Source: CAZYPH01 sp964649095 (GTDB lineage: Bacteria > Bdellovibrionota > UBA1018 > UBA923). From it: a stretch of 25,909 bases of DNA. Position numbers and translations under genes: made by a program. The notes below the pieces were generated by a model, which did not search any database, was not told the origin of the DNA, and saw nothing but the letters and a program-made list of their open reading frames with translations. Position 1 is the stretch's first letter; each line of letters starts with the position of its first letter. Positions 1-7,259 of the stretch are shown here, in pieces. The DNA is taken from contig CAZYPH010000021.1 in assembly GCA_964649095.1 (NCBI GenBank), forward strand, positions 1-25,909, written 5' to 3'.

Positions 1-650
1 GTATTCAACAACCAGGGGTTGTACTGCAGTTTGGTGATCAGCGTTATGATTGTAACACCTTTCTATCTGCGCCGCCTAGTGTCGAATCAGGTGCCTCAGC
101 TGTCGCAGCTCCTGATGATTATGAAGTGACGATTCCATTTTCAGCCATTGCCGATTTCGCAACACCTGAATATCGCGGCCAATCGGTGGTGCTTGTGGAC
201 GGTGTGACCTCCGAGCCGAATAATGGATTTTTGGCCGATCGTTACAGTGTTTGGCACTTAAGTCAGGGTACTACGTCGAGCGCGTCTTCAGAACATACCA
301 CAACTCCTAACTCTAGTCTTGTGTTGGGAGCGTGTGTTTGGTGCCAGCGTTCTGCGCAAGAAGTAGCCGCAAACCTGCAGAGTGTGGCCATTAGTTTGTT
401 GCAGAATCCTGCGAATGGTGAGGTTCGGTATTTTTCGACATTACATGACGAGTTCCAGTTTGCATCGATTACCGTTTTGCAGATGTGGGCTCGAGCGTTG
501 CACGTGCAATTAAACCGAGCTATTCCTGCAACCAGCGGTAAAGTATTTCGTGTGGCGCTGTACGGTATTGGGGCAACGGATCCCGTAAAATCCCGCACCG
601 TACCGCCTGGAGTTTTGATAGTGATCCAACTTTTTAATCAAACGTTATGA
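1..650 (+). CDS. Unrecognised protein, C-terminal part (start lies before the window)
   Basis: The reading frame is already open at base 3 and runs to a TGA at 648-650, so the true start is outside the window. A GTG at 126 could act as a start, but the codons before it read as ordinary protein and nothing marks an initiation site there. About 216 residues are visible. They are mixed alpha/beta in composition, with no transmembrane segment and no motif I recognise. Cysteines occur in a short Cys-Val-Trp-Cys element. The stop overlaps the start of the HIT-family gene by four bases (ATGA, 647-650), which indicates translational coupling and one mRNA. I cannot assign a function. That it is a real gene is fairly sure, because of the coupled downstream gene and the long open frame. 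Confidence 0.7.
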   Translation, partial: IQQPGVVLQFGDQRYDCNTFLSAPPSVESGASAVAAPDDYEVTIPFSAIADFATPEYRGQSVVLVDGVTSEPNNGFLADRYSVWHLSQGTTSSASSEHTTTPNSSLVLGACVWCQRSAQEVAANLQSVAISLLQNPANGEVRYFSTLHDEFQFASITVLQMWARALHVQLNRAIPATSGKVFRVALYGIGATDPVKSRTVPPGVLIVIQLFNQTL

Positions 651-1000
651 TACATAGTGAAAATTGTATATTTTGCAAAATTGCAGCAGGCACGATTCCT
701 GCTGTAAAGATTTTTGAGAACGAGTTTGTTTTTGTCATTAAAGATATCAATCCCCTGGCTGAACATCATTATCTTGTGATTTCAAAACAGCATGTTGTTT
801 CACTCAATGACGCCGACGCCAGATTCATTGAGACGGTAGTGCCTAAAGTATTCCTCGCCGCAGCTACGGTCGCACAAACATTAGGTTTTAAAGAACGGGG
901 TTACCGTGTGGTGATCAACAACCAGTCTGCCGCCGGCCAATCTGTGTGGCATACCCATTGGCATGTTCTCAGCGCCCCAGCGCTCGGGGTGTTTGCGTAG
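647..1000 (+). CDS. HIT-family (HINT/PKCI-like) nucleotide-binding hydrolase
   Basis: This 117-residue protein has the layout of the bacterial HINT branch of the histidine triad family. It opens with a CIFCKIAAGTIPA-type block (Cys7, Cys10), has the central INPLAEHHYLVISKQH strand region, and ends with the triad WHTHWHVLS (His102, His104, His106). The middle histidine of this triad is the family's usual nucleophile. Known members hydrolyse purine nucleoside phosphoramidates such as aminoacyl-AMP; the substrate here is inferred. Its length matches the family (about 110-120 residues). It starts inside the stop codon of the preceding gene (ATGA overlap) and has no strong ribosome binding site of its own, so it probably depends on coupling. 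Function of the upstream partner is unknown. Confidence 0.9.
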   Translation: MIHSENCIFCKIAAGTIPAVKIFENEFVFVIKDINPLAEHHYLVISKQHVVSLNDADARFIETVVPKVFLAAATVAQTLGFKERGYRVVINNQSAAGQSVWHTHWHVLSAPALGVFA

Positions 1001-1012
1001 TTTTGAGGGTGC

Positions 1013-1040
1013 TTGAAACCTACCTAGCATAGACGATAAT
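1013..1040 (+). promoter_or_regulatory. Sigma70-type promoter for the phytochelatin-synthase-like gene
   Basis: TTGAAA (1013-1018) and GATAAT (1035-1040) each match the -35 and -10 consensus at five of six positions and are separated by 16 bases. The predicted transcription start near 1047 gives a leader of about 28 bases containing GGAG at 1064-1067, seven bases before the ATG. This suggests that the gene is transcribed separately from the HIT-family gene. Pattern match only. Confidence 0.5.
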
Positions 1041-1074
1041 CTATCGAGACCAGTGTAATTTTTGGAGAATCAAA

Positions 1075-1839
1075 ATGTTAACCTATTTGCGTCCGGTATA
1101 TTTCGTAGTGGCTTTCGTAATTAGTCTCAGTGCGTATGCTGATCCACCGAAACCAAAATACGGGCCTGCCAATGCCCCGCGTGCAGTCCCTCTATCACGT
1201 TCGAATGATTATTTTCGTAGTGCGGAACATCCATCGCCCGATTTTTGGGCGCTCATGCCTTATTATTTAGACCAACATACCGGTGCTTCTTGTTCTGTGG
1301 CGTCAGTGGCTATGCTTGTGAATGCTGTTCGCAGAAATACGAATTTAACATCGGATGATAAACTAGTGACGCAGGCCGATCTCTTAAGGCGTGTGACTGC
1401 CGAGAATTGGAGCCGTCGAGTAGGTCCGCGTGGCCATGGGGTTAACTTAGATCAGTTGGGGCGTTTAATTCAGGCGAGTTTATTAAACTACGGTGTGACG
1501 GGCGCGTCTGTAGCCGTGGTGCACACATCAGATGCGTCGAGCGCTACTCTCGAGCGCCTACGTCGAGATCTTATTGAAAACGAAACATCTGGGATGAATT
1601 TCATCGTCATTAATTTCAATCAAGCAGCATTCACGGACGATGCCGAAGTAGGGCATATTGCCCCGCTTGCAGCGTACGATCAGGCAACTCGTAAGGTGTT
1701 GGTGTTAGATCCTGACCGCGAGTGGTACGAGCCCTATTGGGTATCTGATACCGATCTCTTAGCTGGCATGGCGACGCGCGATTCCGCCGGCGCAGCATTT
1801 CGGGGATATATTAAAATTCAAATACCCGCGTCGCGCTAA
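1075..1839 (+). CDS. Secreted phytochelatin-synthase-like cysteine peptidase/transpeptidase
   Basis: The 254-residue product begins with a signal peptide (hydrophobic residues about 8-20, Ala-Tyr-Ala cleavage site at 20-22), so it should act in the periplasm or outside. The rest resembles the catalytic half of phytochelatin synthase, a papain-fold enzyme that removes Gly from glutathione and, in plants, joins gamma-Glu-Cys units. Visible active-site candidates are Gln67 and Cys73 in YYLDQHTGASCSVASVAML, His194 in VGHIAPLAAYD, and Asp212 in VLVLDPD. The Gln-to-Cys spacing (6) and His-to-Asp spacing (18) equal those of plant PCS1 (Gln50/Cys56, His162/Asp180). The Cys-rich C-terminal domain of eukaryotic enzymes is absent, as in bacterial half-size forms, which mostly perform only the hydrolysis step. 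The start is supported by GGAG at 1064-1067. A related C39/papain-like peptidase is the main alternative. Confidence 0.82.
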   Translation: MLTYLRPVYFVVAFVISLSAYADPPKPKYGPANAPRAVPLSRSNDYFRSAEHPSPDFWALMPYYLDQHTGASCSVASVAMLVNAVRRNTNLTSDDKLVTQADLLRRVTAENWSRRVGPRGHGVNLDQLGRLIQASLLNYGVTGASVAVVHTSDASSATLERLRRDLIENETSGMNFIVINFNQAAFTDDAEVGHIAPLAAYDQATRKVLVLDPDREWYEPYWVSDTDLLAGMATRDSAGAAFRGYIKIQIPASR

Positions 1840-1880
1840 CACGCCTGCCCTGGGCTCCGCCTAACAAGCAAATCCAATCG

Positions 1881-1902
1881 AAAGGCCCAGATGAGCCTTT
1901 TT
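1881..1902 (+). terminator. Hairpin terminator between PCS-like gene and murA
   Basis: AAAGGC (1881-1886) can pair with GCCTTT (1895-1900) around an 8-base loop, and the T tract continues to 1902. It lies 42 bases after the plus-strand stop. Read from the other strand the stem is followed by a poorer T run, so it may serve the convergent murA transcript only weakly. Confidence 0.5.
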
Positions 1903-1911
1903 CCGGATGAA

Positions 1912-3183
1912 CTAACTAGCTTCGTGCTGCCGCTCGATGAGGGCGCCTAACCCCGCTAATTTTTTTTCCATGCTCTCATAACCGCGGTCGAGGTGGTAAA
2001 TGCGGCGCACGGTGGTTTGACCCTGCGCTGCTAGACCGGCCAAGACTAGACAGGCTGAGGCGCGCAAGTCGGTTGCCATCACCGTGGCACCCGTCAGATT
2101 CTGGCTTGAATGTAGGCCACGTACGATGGCTGTTGGACCTTGAATTTTTATATCCGCACCTAGGCGTAAAAGCTCGGCAACGTGCATGAATCGATTTTCA
2201 AAAATGTTTTCTGTAATAACAGACGTCCCAGTGCTTAACGTCATGACCGCCATAAACTGGGCCTGCATATCGGTTGGAAACCCAGGGAATGGCATGGTCT
2301 TGACGTCCACTGGGTTGGGCTGTTTGGTCATTTGCAGGCGTACAGCATTGGGTAGACGCGTAATCGTTGCACCCGCGGCTTCGAGTGCTACTAAAAGTGC
2401 GGATAAGTACTCCGGTTCGATACCTTGCACCGTAATATCACCTTGAGTAATCGCCCCAGCACATAGGTATGTGCCCGCTTCAATACGATCACCAATCACG
2501 TCATGTTGGGCACCGTGAAGGCTTTGTTGGCCTTTTATGACAATGGTCGATGAGCCTTCTCCCGAAATTTCGGCTCCCATTTTTCTTAGCAGATGCACTA
2601 AATCGATTATCTCGGGTTCCTTCGCTGCATTGCGAATCGTCGTGACCCCATCGGCCAGGCAGGCCGCCATAATCGTATTTTCGGTAGCTCCAACAGAAAC
2701 TTGCGAGAACACAATCTCAGCCCCATGTAATTTAGGGCACGTAGCGCGAATATAACCGCCACTTAATTCAATCTTCGCCCCCATTTGCTCTAACGCTTTT
2801 AAATGCAAATCCACCGGACGCGCCCCAATCGAACAACCACCTGGCAACGAGACCAAGGCTTCGCCAAAACGCGCTAAAATAGGACCTAAAACAAGAACAC
2901 TCGCACGCATGGTACGCACTAAATCATATTGCGCCTCAAGGCTTGTTAAAGAATCCGCCGTGATGTGAGTGCTCCCTGTGGCATCGTTTTCCACTCGGCA
3001 GCCAAGATTTTTTAACAACTTAGTTGTCGTAGAAATGTCAGCCAGGTCAGGAACGCGATTCAAGCTAACCGTGTCTTTTGTAAGCAGGGCTGCAAACATC
3101 AAAGGGAGACTCGAGTTTTTCGCTCCGGAAATTAAGACCTCGCCCAACAGTTTGTGGCCGCCTGAAATAACTAATTTATCCAT
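1912..3183 (-). CDS. murA: UDP-N-acetylglucosamine 1-carboxyvinyltransferase
   Basis: MurA transfers enolpyruvate from PEP to UDP-GlcNAc, the first committed step of peptidoglycan synthesis, in the cytoplasm. The 423-residue protein is of standard length. It shows Lys22-Asn23 in ISGAKNSSLP, the PEP-binding loop PGGCSIGARPVDLH with Cys117 as the general acid and fosfomycin target, and the FPTDMQAQFMA block with the catalytic Asp. Having Cys rather than Asp in the loop predicts fosfomycin sensitivity. The start ATG lies 16 bases after the prmC stop with only a weak GAG-type ribosome binding site, so it is the last gene of the prfA-prmC-murA operon. Identity is secure. Confidence 0.97.
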   Translation of the reverse strand: MDKLVISGGHKLLGEVLISGAKNSSLPLMFAALLTKDTVSLNRVPDLADISTTTKLLKNLGCRVENDATGSTHITADSLTSLEAQYDLVRTMRASVLVLGPILARFGEALVSLPGGCSIGARPVDLHLKALEQMGAKIELSGGYIRATCPKLHGAEIVFSQVSVGATENTIMAACLADGVTTIRNAAKEPEIIDLVHLLRKMGAEISGEGSSTIVIKGQQSLHGAQHDVIGDRIEAGTYLCAGAITQGDITVQGIEPEYLSALLVALEAAGATITRLPNAVRLQMTKQPNPVDVKTMPFPGFPTDMQAQFMAVMTLSTGTSVITENIFENRFMHVAELLRLGADIKIQGPTAIVRGLHSSQNLTGATVMATDLRASACLVLAGLAAQGQTTVRRIYHLDRGYESMEKKLAGLGALIERQHEAS

Positions 3184-3199
3184 AGTTTGATCTCAAATA

Positions 3200-4159
3200 T
3201 TATATATAGTTTTTTATTAATATGATTCGGGGCCGCCCAGATAGGTCGTTAATAACGCTAATCTGGTGTTCTGGGAATGCTTCGCTAAAAAGCGTTTTGG
3301 TTTTAATGGCACGGTCATGAGAAATTTCAAAAATTGCAAAACGTGGTTCGATAATGGCTTGGTCCCGTGTATCTGTAGTAAATATATTTTGTTTAACAAT
3401 TTTAATGGCCAGACGATAGTAGTCTAGACCATCATCGTCTTTAGCAAACAACGCTGTATGGGGTTCGTGTTGCAATACATCGTCTGCAATTTCGTCTATT
3501 GTTGTTAGATACGGCGGATTACTAATAAAAAAATCGAATGTTCCAAGCGAACGATACGATGCGACAGCGCTTTCGTGATCGGCGTCATAGTCCACTGGAA
3601 TAATTTGCAACCGATCATCGAGTTTTAGATTCTGAGCATTCTCTAAAGCTACTTTAATGGCCTCAAACGAAGCCTCTGTAGCCACCATTTTAAAATCTGG
3701 CGTGCCTTGAGGCATCTCAGCTAGCAATGTTAGCGCGATACAGCCCGACCCTGTGCCCAGCTCCAGTCCACGAAGGGTGTGTTTCCGGTTTTCGTAATCT
3801 GAAAAATGCGATGATTTTAACTCTTGCAGTGCTTGTTCAACTAAAGCCTCGGTCTCGGGCCTTGGAATCAAAACATGCGTATTGATATAAAACTCACGAC
3901 CGTAAAAATCTTGAGTCCCCGTTAAATACTGTAACGGCAACCCCTGCGAGCGCAACCGAATCAACTCTGCTAGGTCGCGTTGCTCATATTCGTTTAACTC
4001 AGGGCGATTAATCTGAGACAGGGTTAAATCAACCAAACGCACACGACGGATGTGGGCCTCTAAGATACGAAGTTCATGAGCGGGAATTGTCGACAAGTAC
4101 GGCTCCCCTTTTTTTCGGTAAATGATGTGTGTTGGGCAAGTACTAGAATGTTCTACCAA
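3200..4159 (-). CDS. prmC: Peptide chain release factor N5-glutamine methyltransferase
   Basis: PrmC methylates the Gln of the GGQ motif in release factors using S-adenosylmethionine. The sequence has the PrmC N-domain signature PLQYLTGTQDFYGREF and VLIPRPETE, the SAM-binding ELGTGSGCIAL loop, and the substrate-Gln-binding NPPY motif in FFISNPPYLTT. The 319-residue reading starts at a TTG (4159) that overlaps the prfA stop by seven bases. A second TTG at 4096 follows a GGGGAG sequence (template 4103-4108) by six bases and would give a 298-residue protein, closer to the usual 275-295. The N-terminus is therefore uncertain, although the shorter form lacks much of the first helix seen in E. coli PrmC. 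It sits directly after the gene for its substrate RF1. Confidence 0.95.
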   Translation of the reverse strand: MVEHSSTCPTHIIYRKKGEPYLSTIPAHELRILEAHIRRVRLVDLTLSQINRPELNEYEQRDLAELIRLRSQGLPLQYLTGTQDFYGREFYINTHVLIPRPETEALVEQALQELKSSHFSDYENRKHTLRGLELGTGSGCIALTLLAEMPQGTPDFKMVATEASFEAIKVALENAQNLKLDDRLQIIPVDYDADHESAVASYRSLGTFDFFISNPPYLTTIDEIADDVLQHEPHTALFAKDDDGLDYYRLAIKIVKQNIFTTDTRDQAIIEPRFAIFEISHDRAIKTKTLFSEAFPEHQISVINDLSGRPRIILIKNYI

Positions 4160-5223
4160 TTCTGCTGTTTGAGCAACTCAGCCTGTGAATACGCAATCAG
4201 GGCATCGATAACGGGTGATAATTTGCCTTCCATCACTTCGGGTAGTTGATGGATGGTAAGGCCAATACGATGGTCCGTGAGACGTGATTGAGGGAAGTTG
4301 TAGGTACGAATGCGTTCACTACGATCACCGGTACCGACCATTGTTTTTCTGGCATCTGATAATTCTTTTTCCGATTTCTCACGTTCGGCTTCAAGTAGAC
4401 GTGTCTTCAAAATACGCAATGCCTTGTCTTTGTTTTTGTGTTGCGATTTTTCATCCTGACAAGACACCACCACTCCAGACGGAATATGTGTAATACGCAC
4501 CGCTGAGTCGGTTGTATTCACTGATTGCCCACCCGGGCCACCGGCTCTAAATGTTTCAATGCGCAGATCAGCGGGGTTGACTTGTACCTCGACGTCTTCG
4601 GCTTCTGGAAGAATTGCTACTGTCACCGTAGAAGTATGGACACGGCCTTGTGTTTCTGTCTGCGGTACACGCTGAACGCGGTGTACGCCGCCTTCGTGTT
4701 TCAGTTTTGAATATACTTTTTGACCGCTAATCATGCCGATGATTTCTTTGAAGCCACCAATGCCGGTATGTGAAACACTCATGAGTTCGACGCGCCAGCC
4801 TTGTTCACTTGCGTAACGTTCATACGCCCGGAAAAGCTCGCCTACAAACAACGCTGCTTCTTCGCCGCCAGCACCTGCGCGAATTTCTAAAAGAATATTT
4901 TTATCGTCGTTCGGATCTTTCGGTAGCAGTAGTCGTTTCATTTCCGATTCAAGATGCTCTAATTCCCCAGACAATCTTTGCAGCTCTTCTTTTGCCATTG
5001 AGCGCAATTCTTCATCATTTTCTTCTAGAAGCAGTTTGTTATCAGCAATGTCGGTTTGAGTCTTTTTGTACTGTCTGTAGGTTTTTACAAGATCTTCAAT
5101 ATCAGATCGTTCTTTAGATAACGTACGGAACTCTTGTGGACGGGCCGCGAGAGCGGGGTCTGATAACTTTGTTTCTAGTGCCTCAAATCGGCGTTCTACA
5201 TCGGCAATTCGATCAAAAATCAT
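4153..5223 (-). CDS. prfA: Peptide chain release factor 1
   Basis: RF1 reads UAA and UAG stop codons and triggers release of the finished peptide. At 356 residues it is of standard length. The stop-codon recognition tripeptide is of the RF1 PxT type (Pro187-Gln-Thr189 in RVPQTETQGRVHTS); RF2 would have SPF. The catalytic GGQ is at 231-233 in RAGGPGGQSVNTTDSAVRI. The N-terminal about 100 residues form the charged helical domain. An AAAGGA sequence precedes the ATG at good spacing. A strong terminator lies just upstream, between rpmE and this gene, so prfA-prmC-murA must use read-through or its own promoter; I saw no clear promoter in the 98-base gap. The 7-base overlap with prmC suggests coupled synthesis of RF1 and its methylase. 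Confidence 0.98.
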   Translation of the reverse strand: MIFDRIADVERRFEALETKLSDPALAARPQEFRTLSKERSDIEDLVKTYRQYKKTQTDIADNKLLLEENDEELRSMAKEELQRLSGELEHLESEMKRLLLPKDPNDDKNILLEIRAGAGGEEAALFVGELFRAYERYASEQGWRVELMSVSHTGIGGFKEIIGMISGQKVYSKLKHEGGVHRVQRVPQTETQGRVHTSTVTVAILPEAEDVEVQVNPADLRIETFRAGGPGGQSVNTTDSAVRITHIPSGVVVSCQDEKSQHKNKDKALRILKTRLLEAEREKSEKELSDARKTMVGTGDRSERIRTYNFPQSRLTDHRIGLTIHQLPEVMEGKLSPVIDALIAYSQAELLKQQNW

Positions 5224-5257
5224 GAGCGCAGTCCTTTAATTCGCTGTGAAATGAAAC

Positions 5258-5298
5258 AAAAAAAGCTCGTAGTGTTTAATAACACGACGAGCTTTTTT
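5258..5298 (-). terminator. Strong hairpin terminator after rpmE
   Basis: On the minus strand AAAAAAGCTCGT (5298-5287) pairs with ACGAGCTTTTTT (5270-5259), with an inner GTGTT/AACAC stem (5285-5281 with 5276-5272) and a 4-base loop. A T run ends the structure. The A tract on the other side makes it usable on the plus strand too. It separates rpmE from prfA and should limit read-through from rho-rpmE. Confidence 0.85.
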
Positions 5299-5321
5299 AA
5301 AAAAACTAATGACCGAACGGA

Positions 5322-5558
5322 CTACTGAGCTCTTTTAGGCTGGGTCTTTTGAGCTGCTGCCGCTTTAGCGTATTTCGTATTAAAACGTTCAATACGGCCA
5401 GCGGTATCCATAAGCTTAGCTTTGCCTGTATACAGTGGGTGGCAGGCTGAACAAATTTCCACACGAATATCCATTTGTGTCGCACGTGTAGAAATAACGC
5501 TGCCACATGCACAAGTAACGGTTGTGTCTGAGTACACTGGGTGTAAACCTTTTTTCAT
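5322..5558 (-). CDS. rpmE: Ribosomal protein L31, zinc-binding form
   Basis: This 78-residue protein is a bL31 component of the large ribosomal subunit. It has the zinc-binding (C+) set of cysteines, Cys16 and Cys18 in TCACGS and Cys36 and Cys39 in ICSACHPLYTG, and the usual MKKGLHPVYSDTTVTC opening. The C-terminus carries an Ala/Lys/Gln-rich tail typical of this protein. A GAGAGG ribosome binding site is well placed before the ATG. It lies 119 bases downstream of rho in the same direction and is followed by a strong terminator. C+ L31 is replaced by a cysteine-free paralogue under zinc limitation in some bacteria; no paralogue is in this window. Confidence 0.97.
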   Translation of the reverse strand: MKKGLHPVYSDTTVTCACGSVISTRATQMDIRVEICSACHPLYTGKAKLMDTAGRIERFNTKYAKAAAAQKTQPKRAQ

Positions 5559-5677
5559 ATTACTAACCTCTCTTAAAATGTTGGTTTAAAGCTTTATTCA
5601 AACTTTTTGAGCCCTTAAGTCGATCGCAACAGCTCGTAAGCGCCCATGCTTACCAAAATGCTGTGCTTTTCGCAATC

Positions 5678-6925
5678 TTACGAATTCATGTTCTTTACAA
5701 ACTCGTGGTTTGTTTTTGATTTCGATACTTTATCTAATACAAACTCCATGGCATCTAAAGCGTTCATGGGGTGTAAAACTTTACGTAAGATCCAGATTTT
5801 ATTTAAGAAATCTTTATCATGTAAAAGTTCTTCTTTACGCGTAGCCGACTTGTTGATGTCGAGCGTTGGAAATATGCGTTTTTCCATAAGCTTGCGATCT
5901 AAGTGGATCTCCGAGTTGCCCGTGCCTTTAAACTCCTCGAAAATAACTTCATCCATGCGTGAACCCGTATCAACCAAGGCTGTGGCAATGATTGTTAAGC
6001 TGCCGCCTTCTTCTAGGTTACGTGCGGCTCCAAAAAAGCGCTTCGGTTTATGTAGGGCATTAGAGTCCACACCGCCTGACAAAATTTTACCGGATGGCGG
6101 CACTACGGCGTTGTAGGCGCGCGCCAAACGAGTGATCGAATCTAGAAGCACGACCACGTCGCGTTTGTGTTCCGCCAAACGTTTGGCTTTTTCCAAGACC
6201 ATCTCAGCGACTTGCACGTGCCGGCTAGCCTGTTCATCAAACGTTGAACTTACTACTTCGCCCTTCACGTTGCGTTGCATATCGGTGACTTCTTCGGGGC
6301 GTTCGTCAATCAATAATACAATCAAAGCAATGTCCGGATGGTTCTCAGTGATTGCGTGAGCAATGTCTTGTAGTAATACGGTTTTGCCCGCTCTCGGAGG
6401 GGCAACTATCAGACATCGTTGACCCTTTCCGAGTGGCACAAACATATCAATGACGCGAGTGGAGTAGTTTGTTGGCGTAAATTCTAAGTTAATACGTTCG
6501 GTCGGATACAACGGTGTAAGGTTATCAAAAAGAATTTTTTCCTTCGATTGAATCGGGTCTTCCATGTTGAGGCTTTCGACTTTTAGCAAAGCGAAATAGC
6601 GCTCAGAATCTTTTGGAGGGCGAATTTGGCCCGAAATCGTGTCGCCAGTGCGTAGATTAAATCGGCGAATTTGTGAGGGCGAAACATAAATATCATCCGG
6701 ACCGGGTAGGTAATTGTAGTCTGGAGATCTTAGGAAACCAAAACCATCGGGAAGGCATTCGAGTACACCCTCTCCGTAGATAGCCTGATTCTGTTCGGCC
6801 ATTTTAGAGAGGATAGAAAAAATCAAATCCTGTTTCCGCAAGCCAGCAGCATTTTCGATGCCAAGCGTTTTAGCGAGCTCAGTAAGGTCGCTAATCTTTT
6901 TTTCTTTTAGTTCTTTCAGTTGCAT
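5678..6925 (-). CDS. rho: Transcription termination factor Rho
   Basis: Rho is the hexameric RNA-dependent helicase/ATPase that ends transcription of untranslated RNA. The 415-residue protein matches the E. coli length (419). It has a Rho-N helical domain (about 1-45), an RNA-binding cold-shock-like domain (about 48-120, with GEGVLECLPDGFGFLRSPDYN), the Walker A loop APPRAGKT (175-182), VLLIDERPEEVTDMQR, the Walker B region VVVLLDSITRLARAYN (about 257-272), and the Q/R loops through VPPSGKILSGGVDSNALHKP. No N-terminal insertion is present. A GGGAG site precedes the ATG. A perfect 7-bp hairpin lies just upstream in the leader. First gene of the rho-rpmE unit. Confidence 0.98.
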   Translation of the reverse strand: MQLKELKEKKISDLTELAKTLGIENAAGLRKQDLIFSILSKMAEQNQAIYGEGVLECLPDGFGFLRSPDYNYLPGPDDIYVSPSQIRRFNLRTGDTISGQIRPPKDSERYFALLKVESLNMEDPIQSKEKILFDNLTPLYPTERINLEFTPTNYSTRVIDMFVPLGKGQRCLIVAPPRAGKTVLLQDIAHAITENHPDIALIVLLIDERPEEVTDMQRNVKGEVVSSTFDEQASRHVQVAEMVLEKAKRLAEHKRDVVVLLDSITRLARAYNAVVPPSGKILSGGVDSNALHKPKRFFGAARNLEEGGSLTIIATALVDTGSRMDEVIFEEFKGTGNSEIHLDRKLMEKRIFPTLDINKSATRKEELLHDKDFLNKIWILRKVLHPMNALDAMEFVLDKVSKSKTNHEFVKNMNS

Positions 6926-6948
6926 TATTTTCTCCCAGAAGAGGGTGC

Positions 6949-6966
6949 GCAGAGAGACTTCTCTGC
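6949..6966 (-). promoter_or_regulatory. Hairpin in the rho mRNA leader
   Basis: GCAGAGA (6949-6955) and TCTCTGC (6960-6966) are a perfect 7-bp inverted repeat with a 4-base loop. In the rho transcript the hairpin ends about 23 bases before the start codon, directly upstream of the ribosome binding site. It could affect rho translation or leader attenuation; rho autoregulation through the leader is known in E. coli, but the link here is inference. Confidence 0.4.
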
Positions 6967-7060
6967 ATTAGGTTTGATGGTTATTATCGGAGCGGCTCTT
7001 TCGAAATGTTTCAAATAAAGTTGGTGAAGTCGTGGTTAAATTAGCGTTGTTCTAGTTTGT

Positions 7061-7089
7061 ATTTTAGTTTCGTCAAATTGGTGAAACAA
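7061..7089 (-). promoter_or_regulatory. Candidate rho promoter
   Basis: On the minus strand TTGTTT (7089-7084) and TAAAAT (7066-7061) form a -35/-10 pair with a 17-base spacer. It would give a leader of about 130 bases that includes the 6949-6966 hairpin. Pattern match only, in A/T-rich DNA where chance matches are common. Confidence 0.35.
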
Positions 7090-7259
7090 TAGAATCTGTT
7101 TAATGATTTAGCTTTATAATTTGGAGTTGTATCGGGAGCTGGCCTAGAAACTTAATTAACACTCTAAATTTGTTCCTGTTGTAGTGTCTCTATGGATTTG
7201 TGTCAATAAAATCTATTTGAAAAATATAGCAATGCATAGCCACAAGGGGAATGATGCAA

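Larger units (their letters stand above)
6926..7259. other. Divergent intergenic region rho/mltG
   Basis: About 330 bases separate the starts of rho (minus) and mltG (plus). It contains the rho leader hairpin (6949-6966), a candidate rho promoter (7061-7089) and the mltG ribosome binding site AAGGGGA (7244-7250). The middle is A/T-rich. I see no coding frame with a believable start and ribosome binding site, and no riboswitch or tRNA. No convincing -35/-10 pair for mltG was found. Confidence 0.6.

Noticed and set aside
5646..6116. 156-codon open frame on the plus strand
   Set aside because: It lies almost wholly opposite the well-supported rho gene, and its product resembles no family I know.
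6926..7259. Riboswitch in the rho/mltG intergenic region
   Set aside because: Only one simple hairpin is visible, with no conserved aptamer core that I recognise.
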